A program made the position numbers and the translations under genes. A stretch of 5,895 nucleotides of DNA from the NCBI GenBank assembly GCA_013694795.1, contig JACDBS010000185.1, positions 1-5,895 of the forward strand. The letters are read 5' to 3'. The number at the start of each line of letters is the position of its first letter. Position 1 is the first letter of the stretch. The notes below the pieces were generated by a model, which made no database searches, was not told where the DNA came from, and saw only the letters and a program-made list of their open reading frames with translations. Positions 1 to 5,001 of this stretch are shown in pieces. This DNA comes from Chloroflexota bacterium. GTDB lineage: Bacteria > Chloroflexota > Limnocylindria > QHBO01.

Positions 1-103
1 GGATCCGGCGGCTGACGGCGAATAGATCTGCGTTGATCTCGAGGGCCAGGGCGGTGAACGCGTCGCGATCTCCCTTCATCGCTCGGTCCACGAGTTCGCG
101 CAT
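1..103 (-). CDS. ECF-type RNA polymerase sigma factor, N-terminal fragment (runs off left edge)
   Basis: Reading the minus strand from an ATG at 103-101 gives 34 residues that stay open to the window edge, beginning MRELVDRAMKGDRDAFTALA and ending FAVSRRI. The pattern (E-L-V-x-R-A-x-x-G-D-R-D-A-F, then a hydrophobic stretch ending in R-R-I) is that of region 2.1 at the start of extracytoplasmic-function sigma-70 factors, which recruit core RNA polymerase to stress or surface-signal promoters. A purine-rich Shine-Dalgarno (GAAGGGA on the minus strand, about 108-114) lies 5 nt before the ATG and supports this start. The rest, including region 4, lies outside the window, so the ECF subgroup cannot be assigned and no anti-sigma partner is visible. 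It diverges from the plus-strand genes. Family assignment from 34 residues is good but not certain. Confidence 0.72.
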   Translation of the reverse strand, partial: MRELVDRAMKGDRDAFTALALEINADLFAVSRRI

Positions 104-128
104 GACATTCCCTTCAGTCGCTCCTGCC

Positions 129-160
129 AGTATGAGTCGGCAGCGGGCCGAATCCTTCAA
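129..160 (-). promoter_or_regulatory. Weak candidate promoter for the sigma-factor gene
   Basis: On the minus strand TTGAAG (160-155) and CATACT (134-129) each match 4 of 6 bases of the sigma70 -35 and -10 consensus, but the spacer is 20 nt, longer than the optimum. It lies about 25 nt upstream of the start codon at 103. This is only a candidate. No clear ECF-type promoter (GGAAC followed by CGTC) was seen, so autoregulation cannot be argued from the sequence. Confidence 0.15.
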
Positions 161-185
161 GCGCGGCGATGGGGAGGAGCCGGTT

Positions 186-207
186 TGGTAACGGTTCTGG
201 TAAACGG
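186..207. repeat. Imperfect tandem direct repeat (TGGTAACGG / TGGTAAACGG)
   Basis: Two near-identical elements, TGGTAACGG at 186-194 and TGGTAAACGG at 198-207, start 12 bp apart, roughly one helical turn, so they would lie on the same face of the DNA. They sit about 85-105 bp upstream of the minus-strand sigma-factor start, a plausible place for a regulator to bind. No regulator gene is in view, and with only two copies of a short element chance is not excluded. Confidence 0.3.
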
Positions 208-223
208 AAGCATGGGGCGAGTC

Positions 224-279
224 GTCCCATCGCGGCCTTTCGCGTCTGCCACTACACACCAAACGTGATCAGATGGGAC
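224..279. repeat. 8-bp perfect inverted repeat with 40-nt spacer
   Basis: GTCCCATC (224-231) and GATGGGAC (272-279) are exact reverse complements. Inside them, CGCG at 231-234 and CGCG at 241-244 can form a second small hairpin next to the left arm. There is no T-tract after the right arm, so it is not a simple intrinsic terminator. It lies between the sigma-factor gene and the tRNA remnant. Its role is unknown: it could be a structured RNA, a binding site, or chance. Confidence 0.3.
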
Positions 280-311
280 AGGAAGGGATGCGAAGTGACG
301 GGTGGATAGGC

Positions 312-356
312 CTCATAACCCGAAGGTCGGCGGTTCGAATCCGTCCCCCGCAACCA
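312..356 (+). pseudogene. 3' half of an initiator tRNA-fMet (CAT) gene; 5' half not recognisable
   Basis: The segment starts with the anticodon loop CTCATAA (312-318; anticodon CAT 314-316). It continues with the 3' anticodon strand CCCGA (319-323), variable loop, a fully pairing T arm (329-333 with 341-345, one G-U pair, around TTCGAAT), acceptor 3' strand CCCCGCA (346-352), discriminator A353 and encoded CCA (354-356). A C-run in the 3' anticodon strand and A at tRNA position 72 are initiator hallmarks. Upstream there is no matching CGCGGGG acceptor strand, no D arm and no TCGGG anticodon strand: the bases before the loop (TAGGC) do not pair with CCCGA. Only GGGTGGA at 300-306 resembles the normal tRNA 5' region, hinting at a deletion through the D arm. 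It is therefore not a functional tRNA as read. It is either a D-arm-deleted pseudogene or a tRNA 3'-end duplication of the kind left by tyrosine-recombinase integration. Confidence 0.7.
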
Positions 357-374
357 AGCCGCTTTCCAGAATGT

Positions 375-410
375 CGGAACCCGCCTCCCGCCAGGCGGGT
401 TTCGTCTTGT
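375..410 (+). terminator. Intrinsic terminator behind the tRNA remnant
   Basis: AACCCGCCT (378-386) pairs perfectly with AGGCGGGTT (393-401) across a six-base loop (387-392). The stem extends outward through a G-U pair and two further G-C pairs (375-377 with 402-404), giving about 12 bp. It is followed by a moderately T-rich TTCGTCTTGT stretch rather than a pure T-tract. It lies 18 nt after the encoded CCA, the usual position of a tRNA gene terminator, which argues that this side of the tRNA remnant is the original chromosomal flank. Confidence 0.7.
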
Positions 411-434
411 CCGGCATCATGGGTTCGGTACAAT
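407..434 (+). promoter_or_regulatory. Sigma70-like promoter for the CcoN-like/cytochrome c/epimerase operon
   Basis: TTGTCC (407-412, 4 of 6 to TTGACA) and TACAAT (429-434, 5 of 6 to TATAAT) are separated by 16 nt. It lies just after the terminator and predicts transcription starting near 441, which leaves a leader of about 50 nt containing the Shine-Dalgarno at 473-479. It is the best promoter match in the window. An AT-rich -10 box is rare in DNA of this composition, which raises its weight. Confidence 0.55.
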
Positions 435-472
435 GCGGCGGCCTACTCCGCCTTCGCCCCGAGCGAGCCCCC

Positions 473-479
473 AGGAGGG
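473..479 (+). promoter_or_regulatory. Shine-Dalgarno AGGAGGG of the CcoN-like gene
   Basis: AGGAGGG precedes the ATG at 492 by 12 nt, slightly longer than ideal. It decides the start. The reading frame is open back to an ATG at 273, but that longer version would translate through the tRNA remnant, the terminator and the promoter. No other in-frame start codon lies between the Shine-Dalgarno and 492. Confidence 0.6.
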
Positions 480-491
480 TCGACGCGCCCG

Positions 492-1979
492 ATGACGGTG
501 AACCCCAGGGTCAACCCCAAGAAGCTGCGCCCGTACGACGAGCCGCCGAAAGGGCGCCGCACGCTCATTCCGGATACCCCGGATAGCGCGGCGACCGGCT
601 TCCTGATCGCCGCGGCGCTGTGGCTGGCTCTGGCCGGCGGCCTGGGCGTGCTCGCCATCGGCATGCGGATCGTGAGTATCGAGTTTTCGTTCCCGCTCCT
701 CTTCGGATTCGAGTTCGAGCTCAACGAGCGTCGAGTGGAGTACGCCTTCGTGAACGCGACCGCGTACGGCTGGCTGACGAACGCGGGCTTCGCGGCGGTG
801 GCCTTCATGACGCCGCGCCTCCTCGGGCGACGCCTGTCGATGGAGAAGCTCCTGTTCCTCGGGCTCGTGGCCTGGAACATGGCGCTCATGGGCGGGCTGG
901 CCCTGCTCTACGTCCTGGACCTGGGCCCGCACTCGGCGCTGACCGCCTTTCCCTGGTTCGTGGACGGGGGCCTGGCCACGGGCGCGCTCATCGTCACGTC
1001 CGCGTTCTTCGCCACTGCCGCAACCTCCCTGCGAACGGGCTACGTGAGCCTGTGGTTCGCGGCAATCGCGCTCCTGTCAGTGCTGGGCCTGATGACCTTG
1101 AATGCCGGGCTCGGGCTGCTGGAACTCATCCTTGGGCTGGATGCGCTGCCGGCGGCGCTCGCATCGGCCTTCATCGAGCGTGCCATGGCGACCGTGTGGC
1201 TGCTCGGCATGGCATACGCGACCCTGCATTACATCGTTCCCCGCGCCGTCGGCCAGCCGCTCGTTTCGGGCGGCCTGGCCATGCTGACCTGGCTGACGTG
1301 GCTTGCCCTGGCGCCCGCATCGGCCCTGGCCGTGCTGGTCGATCCAAGCGTGCCGTTCATCTTCACCACCCTCGGGGCGGTGGCCACCATGCTGCTCATC
1401 GTTCCGGCGGCGCTCGCCGTCGGTAACCTGGTCGCGACGATGCAGGGCCGTTGGACGCTCCTGTTCGGCACCGGGGCGCCGGCCCTGGCGATCGTCTCGT
1501 TGGCCTTTCTCCTTGGTACCAGCCTGTTGGAGGCGATCGGCGCGCTGCGCGGAGTGGACGCCCTGGTTGGCGGCACCGAGTGGCATGCCGGCGTCTGGAT
1601 ATGGGGCATGTACGGAGCCTTCACCCTGGCCGCCTTCGCCCTGGCCGATCACGCGCTGCCGCGCATGTTGCGCCGCGCCTGGGGTGGCGGATTCCTCTCC
1701 GTCGCGCAACTGTGGCTGGTGTTTGGCGGCGCCACCATCGCCGGCCTGGCGCTCATGGGTGGAGGCCTGGCCGAGGGCTCGCTGCTGGCGCAGGGCACGG
1801 CGGCCGATGCGATTGGTGCTGAGCTGATGATCTACCGGGCCATTGCCCTGGCCGGCTTCGGCCTGGTCGCGCTTGCCGGCTTGGCAATGATCACAACCAT
1901 GTTCCTGATGTACACCAGCGCCAGGCCGATCGAGTACGCCGCTCCAGGTCAGCCCGCCACCGTCGCGGCAGGGCACTGA
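492..1979 (+). CDS. cbb3-type cytochrome c oxidase subunit I (CcoN)-like membrane protein lacking the heme and CuB ligand histidines
   Basis: The product has 495 residues and about 12 hydrophobic segments (roughly 35-60, 89-108, 117-141, 156-176, 185-207, 230-250, 260-283, 289-312, 328-350, 365-386, 402-424, 445-474). Length and spacing match CcoN, the catalytic subunit of C-family heme-copper oxidases. Recalled CcoN landmarks align nearly without gaps: NA..YGWL at 88-95, YIVPRAVGQP at 247-256 (CcoN YFVPKQAERP), SLAF at 336-339, and TEW..G....G at 362-372 (CcoN TDW.IGHVH.G). The ligands are gone: F86 replaces the low-spin heme His of helix II, R230 the helix VI CuB His, no His lies in 260-285 where the helix VII His pair belongs, and V368 and I370 replace the two helix X heme ligands. 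It therefore should not bind b-hemes or CuB, and oxygen reduction is not expected. A scaffold or accessory role for the cytochrome c encoded 3 nt downstream is inference. It is first in a three-gene operon. Family is fairly sure; function is unknown. Confidence 0.82.
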   Translation: MTVNPRVNPKKLRPYDEPPKGRRTLIPDTPDSAATGFLIAAALWLALAGGLGVLAIGMRIVSIEFSFPLLFGFEFELNERRVEYAFVNATAYGWLTNAGFAAVAFMTPRLLGRRLSMEKLLFLGLVAWNMALMGGLALLYVLDLGPHSALTAFPWFVDGGLATGALIVTSAFFATAATSLRTGYVSLWFAAIALLSVLGLMTLNAGLGLLELILGLDALPAALASAFIERAMATVWLLGMAYATLHYIVPRAVGQPLVSGGLAMLTWLTWLALAPASALAVLVDPSVPFIFTTLGAVATMLLIVPAALAVGNLVATMQGRWTLLFGTGAPALAIVSLAFLLGTSLLEAIGALRGVDALVGGTEWHAGVWIWGMYGAFTLAAFALADHALPRMLRRAWGGGFLSVAQLWLVFGGATIAGLALMGGGLAEGSLLAQGTAADAIGAELMIYRAIALAGFGLVALAGLAMITTMFLMYTSARPIEYAAPGQPATVAAGH

Positions 1980-1982
1980 CCG

Positions 1983-2447
1983 ATGACCGTTCACACACCC
2001 ATCGAGACGCGCCGATCCGGCCTGCCGGCCTGGGCCGTTGGTCTCACGGTCTTCGTCTTCCTGGTCGGTGGGGTGTACCTGGCCTCCAACCTGTCGGGCG
2101 AGAATCCGGCATTCGCGATTCCCGGCGCCAGCGCGCCAGCCGCCTCGGGTGGCGAAGCCGATCCAGCCGTCGGCCAGGCGCTCGTGGCGGAGGCCGGCTG
2201 CACCGCCTGCCACGGCCCCAATCTGGATGGGGACATCGGTCCGGCGCTGCTGGCCGTCGCGGATGGTCCGGTGAGCGAGAACCTCGCCGATCTGGCCGCC
2301 GAGTATCCGGACGACTGGATCCACCTCTGGATCGACGGCACCACGCCGGAGACCGAGGGCATCGATCGCATGGGCATGCCGCCGTTTGGCGGCCAGCTCT
2401 CTTCGGAGCAGATCGACGCGATTGTCGCCTACCTGAAGAGCCTCTGA
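1983..2447 (+). CDS. Membrane-anchored monoheme c-type cytochrome
   Basis: This 154-residue protein has a short basic N-terminus, one transmembrane segment at about 15-36 that would act as an uncleaved anchor or signal, and an Ala/Gly/Pro-rich linker (about 42-62). A class I cytochrome c domain follows. The heme site is C73-T-A-C76-H77, and the distal axial ligand is probably M130 or M132 in MGMPPFGG. The C-terminal helix (SSEQIDAIVAYLKSL) is typical of the family. The domain would face outside the membrane and carry electrons. The layout resembles one half of CcoP or a CcoO-like anchored cytochrome, but it has a single heme. Its ATG lies 3 nt after the stop of the CcoN-like gene with no strong Shine-Dalgarno, which suggests translational coupling and a joint complex. 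Heme attachment would need a cytochrome c maturation system encoded elsewhere. Confidence 0.9.
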   Translation: MTVHTPIETRRSGLPAWAVGLTVFVFLVGGVYLASNLSGENPAFAIPGASAPAASGGEADPAVGQALVAEAGCTACHGPNLDGDIGPALLAVADGPVSENLADLAAEYPDDWIHLWIDGTTPETEGIDRMGMPPFGGQLSSEQIDAIVAYLKSL

Positions 2448-2453
2448 CTCCAG

Positions 2454-3365
2454 GTGGCCGATCCGGCCGCGCTCAGCGGGCGCGGAATTCCCGTCCTCAT
2501 CGGCGCCGATGAGATGGTGCGCATCGACGAAGCCGCCGTGCGCCTGGGGCTCGCCGACGAGGCATTGATGGAATCCGCCGGCGCGGCCGTGGCCGAGGTC
2601 GCCCAGGCCGAGCTTGGCCGCCTGGCCGAGCGCGTGCGCGGCCCTGCCGGACCGCTCGTACGGCCGCCATTGGTCGTCGTGCTGTGCGGGCCCGGCAACA
2701 ACGGGGGAGACGGCTTTGTGATCGCGCGGCGCCTGGCTGCCACCGGCCGCTCCGTGCTGGCCGTCCTGGTCGCCGATGCCAGCAAGATGTCTGGGGTGGG
2801 CGCAACGCACAATTGGGGCGTACTCCAGGCGATGGCATCGGCCGGCTCCCTGGAGCTGTTCGTGGCGCCGACGCCCGAGATGCTGCTCCGCCTGCGCGAC
2901 CGAATCGCCTCCGCGACGCTGGTGGTGGATGCGCTGTTGGGCTCAGGCTCTTCGGGACCATTGCGCGAGCCGATCTCGACCGCCGTGGATCTCATCAACG
3001 CCACCCGCACGCATGCCCAGGCCGTCGGACGGCCGATTTCGGTGCTGGCGGTGGACACGCCGACGCGGATCGACCTCACCGGCGGCGCGCGCTCGACGCC
3101 GGTGGTGACCGCCGACGTGACCGTCACGTTCCACCGTGCCAAGGCGGGCTTCGCGCTGGATCGAGAGGCGCGGCGTCTTGCCGGCCGCTACCTGGTCGCG
3201 CCCATCGGGATCCCGCTCGAGGCGGAGGAGGGAGTCGTGCCGCCGGACGGCGACTGGCCGCCGGGACGCATCACCGAGATCACCTGGCAGGAACCGGTTG
3301 AGCGGGCGGACGCGGCGCATCGGCCCGGCGGCGGGATCGCGGCCGGACCCGGCCGCACGGACTGA
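2454..3365 (+). CDS. nnrE: NAD(P)H-hydrate epimerase (YjeF N-terminal domain protein), without dehydratase domain
   Basis: The 303-residue protein matches the YjeF_N fold, which interconverts R and S forms of hydrated NAD(P)H so that the dehydratase can repair the S form. Visible landmarks are the N-terminal VLIGADEMVRID (14-25), LMESAG (38-43), the phosphate-binding GPGNNGGDGF (79-88), VVDALLGSG..GPLREP (157-173), AVDTPT (199-204) and ADVTVTF....AG (220-232). The usual D-I-P-S-G motif reads D201-T-P-T-R, so the potassium-binding Ser is Thr204 and the Gly is Arg205; activity is likely but not certain. The ADP/ATP-dependent dehydratase domain commonly fused behind it is absent: the protein ends with a Gly/Pro-rich tail (about 281-303). 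The start is GTG 2454, because an in-frame stop (the cytochrome's TGA, 2445-2447) lies two codons upstream and no later start precedes the conserved N-terminus. It is 6 nt after the cytochrome gene, so the two are probably cotranscribed. Confidence 0.86.
   Translation: MADPAALSGRGIPVLIGADEMVRIDEAAVRLGLADEALMESAGAAVAEVAQAELGRLAERVRGPAGPLVRPPLVVVLCGPGNNGGDGFVIARRLAATGRSVLAVLVADASKMSGVGATHNWGVLQAMASAGSLELFVAPTPEMLLRLRDRIASATLVVDALLGSGSSGPLREPISTAVDLINATRTHAQAVGRPISVLAVDTPTRIDLTGGARSTPVVTADVTVTFHRAKAGFALDREARRLAGRYLVAPIGIPLEAEEGVVPPDGDWPPGRITEITWQEPVERADAAHRPGGGIAAGPGRTD
3339..3356 (+). other. GC-rich hairpin at the end of the epimerase gene
   Basis: GCGGCCG (3339-3345) and CGGCCGC (3350-3356) form a 7-bp stem around a four-base loop just inside the 3' end of the epimerase gene. 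No T-tract follows (ACGGACTGACCC), so it is at best a weak or Rho-assisted stop, and it may simply reflect GC-rich coding sequence. Confidence 0.2.
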
Positions 3366-3558
3366 CCCTTCCCCGGGCTGTGTTGCGTTGAGCGCACCTA
3401 TCTACGATCCATACGTCTATTGGGACCAGAAGTTGCGGAGGCACGCAACATTGCGCACCACTCAAGGCGGATGGCGACGCTGCTTCGTAATTGGGTGCGT
3501 TGACTGCAACCGGGGTCGCAAGCGGGCACGGGACGGTTAGCCGCGCTAACCTTTCCGC
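3366..3558. other. Intergenic region between the epimerase and tldD
   Basis: This 193-nt gap is visibly less GC-rich than the flanking genes, as expected for regulatory DNA. It holds a 6-bp inverted repeat (GTTGCG 3432-3437, CGCAAC 3444-3449) and another copy of GTTGCG at 3382-3387. Near the end is a 17-nt perfect palindrome directly before the tldD start. TTGACT at 3500-3505 looks like a -35 box, but no fitting -10 stands 16-18 nt behind it. One plus-strand frame is open through the region (from TTG 3388 to TAG 3540), but its third-position GC is clearly lower than in neighbouring genes and it has no Shine-Dalgarno, so it is not called as a gene. Confidence 0.5.
3535..3551. promoter_or_regulatory. 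17-nt perfect palindrome with possible leaderless -10 box before tldD
   Basis: GGTTAGC (3535-3541) and GCTAACC (3545-3551) are exact reverse complements around CGC. The palindrome ends 7 nt before the tldD ATG, where a Shine-Dalgarno would be expected and none is present. TAACCT (3547-3552) fits the TAnnnT -10 pattern and ends 6 nt before the ATG, the spacing seen for leaderless mRNAs in several high-GC bacteria. No good -35 is seen at 3524-3529. A repressor or activator site overlapping the -10 is possible. A short hairpin terminator with a weak TTT tail is the alternative. Confidence 0.35.
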
Positions 3559-5001
3559 ATGTTCGATTACGCCGAAGCCGCCGTTGAGGCGGCGCTGGCG
3601 GCCGGTGCCCGATACGCGGACGCGCGAGTCATGGATCGCCGCCACGAGTCGATGAACGCCCGCAATGGCGAGATCGAGGGACTCTCCCAGGACGGATCCG
3701 CCGGGCTGGGCGTTCGAGCCCTCATCGGCTCCGGCTGGGGATTCTTCTCCACCGCGGACCTCAGCACCCAGAGCTCCAGAGCTGCGGGCGCCCAGGCGGC
3801 GGCCATCGCGCGCGCCAGCGCATCGGTGCCGGGCAAGGACCTGGAGCTGGCGCCGGTCGACGTTCGCCAGGACCATTGGGAGAACCCGGTCGTCGAAGAC
3901 CCGCTGTCGGTTTCATTGGCCGAGAAAGTAGACCTGCTGGTCGCCGTGACACGGACCATGCGCGAGCAAGGCACCGATGTCGCCGCGGCGCGCTACGACG
4001 TCTGGGACACCACGAAGTGGCTCGCCTCGAGCGATGGCCACCGCATCGATCAGCGCATCCGCGAATGCGGTGCGCAGATGGAGGCCACCGTCAACGGCGA
4101 GAGCGAGACGCAGCGGCGCAGCTATCCCGGCATTCGTGGCCAGTACGGCACCCGCGGCTGGGAGCTGGTGCGCTCGCTCGACCTGGAGGGCAATGCGGCG
4201 CGCATTGCGCAGGAGGCGCGCGCCCTGCTCAGCGCGCCCGAGTGCCCGAGCCATGACGCCACCGACCTCATCATCGGCTCCGAGCAGATGGGGCTCCAGA
4301 TCCACGAGTCGGTCGGCCACGCGGTGGAGCTCGACCGCATCCTCGGCTGGGAGGCAGCCTTTGCCGGAACGTCCTGGCTCGATCTCGCCCAGATCGGTGA
4401 CCTGCGTTTCGGCAGCGAGCTCATGAACATCACCGCCGATGCCACCCTGCCCGGCGCCCTCGGCTCATTCGGATACGACGACGAAGGGACTCCCGCCCAC
4501 CCGGTCGACATCGTGAAGGACGGCGTTTGGGTCGGAGTGCTCTCCGGCCGCGACTCCGCGGCACTGGCGGGCCTCGCCTCCTCAGGCGGCGCGGTCCGCG
4601 GTGACGGCTACAACCGCCTGCCCATGGTGCGCATGACGAATGTCGGCCTCCTGCCGGGCACGTCCAGCCTGGAGGAGATGATCGCCGCCACCGACGACGG
4701 CATCCTGATGGACACGAACCGCTCGTGGTCGATCGACGACAAGCGCCTGAACTTCCAGTTCGGCTGCGAGATCGGCTGGGAGATCAAGCATGGGAGGCGC
4801 GGCCGGATGATCAGGAACCCGACCTACACCGGCATCGGTCCGCGCTTCTGGGGCTCGCTCGACATGCTTGGCAACGAGTCGGAGCGGACCTTCTGGGGCA
4901 CCCCGAACTGCGGCAAGGGCCAACCGGGGCAGATCGGCCACACCGGCCACCCATCGGTGCCGTGCCGCTTCAGCGGCGTGCGGGTGGGGGTGCGCGGATG
5001 A
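3559..5001 (+). CDS. tldD: Metalloprotease TldD
   Basis: The 480-residue product matches TldD, the metal-carrying subunit of the TldD/TldE heterodimeric protease, which cleaves unfolded or modified peptides in the cytoplasm (in E. coli, microcin B17 maturation and CcdA turnover). The N-terminal domain begins with the typical A-A-L-A-A-G-A-R-Y-A-D-A-R-V (12-24). The metal motif is H249-E-S-V-G-H254 (HEXXXH) followed by AVELDRILG. The third ligand is probably C451 in PNCGKGQPGQ (449-458), which corresponds to the C-terminal Cys ligand of E. coli TldD. Length is normal for the family and all expected metal residues are present, so it should be active. The ATG at 3559 is supported by the conserved N-terminus, although no Shine-Dalgarno precedes it. 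Its stop overlaps the start of tldE as ATGA, which indicates coupled translation of the two subunits. Confidence 0.93.
   Translation: MFDYAEAAVEAALAAGARYADARVMDRRHESMNARNGEIEGLSQDGSAGLGVRALIGSGWGFFSTADLSTQSSRAAGAQAAAIARASASVPGKDLELAPVDVRQDHWENPVVEDPLSVSLAEKVDLLVAVTRTMREQGTDVAAARYDVWDTTKWLASSDGHRIDQRIRECGAQMEATVNGESETQRRSYPGIRGQYGTRGWELVRSLDLEGNAARIAQEARALLSAPECPSHDATDLIIGSEQMGLQIHESVGHAVELDRILGWEAAFAGTSWLDLAQIGDLRFGSELMNITADATLPGALGSFGYDDEGTPAHPVDIVKDGVWVGVLSGRDSAALAGLASSGGAVRGDGYNRLPMVRMTNVGLLPGTSSLEEMIAATDDGILMDTNRSWSIDDKRLNFQFGCEIGWEIKHGRRGRMIRNPTYTGIGPRFWGSLDMLGNESERTFWGTPNCGKGQPGQIGHTGHPSVPCRFSGVRVGVRG

Noticed and set aside
1..6. GGATCC at the first six bases as a cloning-site or insert boundary
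   Set aside because: The sigma-factor reading frame runs through it without a break, and GGATCC is frequent in this composition, so it is no evidence of a junction.
273..491. 73-codon N-terminal extension of the CcoN-like reading frame, from an ATG at 273
   Set aside because: It would be translated through the tRNA remnant, the terminator stem and the promoter. Its composition is unlike the protein, and a good Shine-Dalgarno precedes the ATG at 492.
620..1426. 268-codon plus-strand frame inside the CcoN-like gene
   Set aside because: An Arg/Gly/Ala/His-rich shadow in another frame. The overlapping frame shows membrane helices and CcoN homology.
492..1979. Functional cbb3 oxidase or nitric oxide reductase catalytic subunit
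   Set aside because: Both require the conserved heme histidines, and none is present at the aligned positions.
1077..2810. Long 577-codon open frame on the minus strand
   Set aside because: It lies antisense to three genes with clear family motifs. The product is Gly/Arg/His/Gln-rich without recognisable domains, as expected for a shadow frame in high-GC DNA.
3339..3356. Hairpin as a proper intrinsic terminator of the first operon
   Set aside because: It lies inside the coding region and lacks a T-tract. It is kept only as a weak structural note.
3471..3503. 10-codon ATG frame in the intergenic gap, with AAGGCGG in front
   Set aside because: Too short to judge, the Shine-Dalgarno-like bases are too close to the ATG, and nothing else supports it.
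3280..3876. 198-codon minus-strand frame across the epimerase end and tldD start
   Set aside because: It overlaps two well-supported genes on the other strand, has no domain that I recognise, and is probably compositional.
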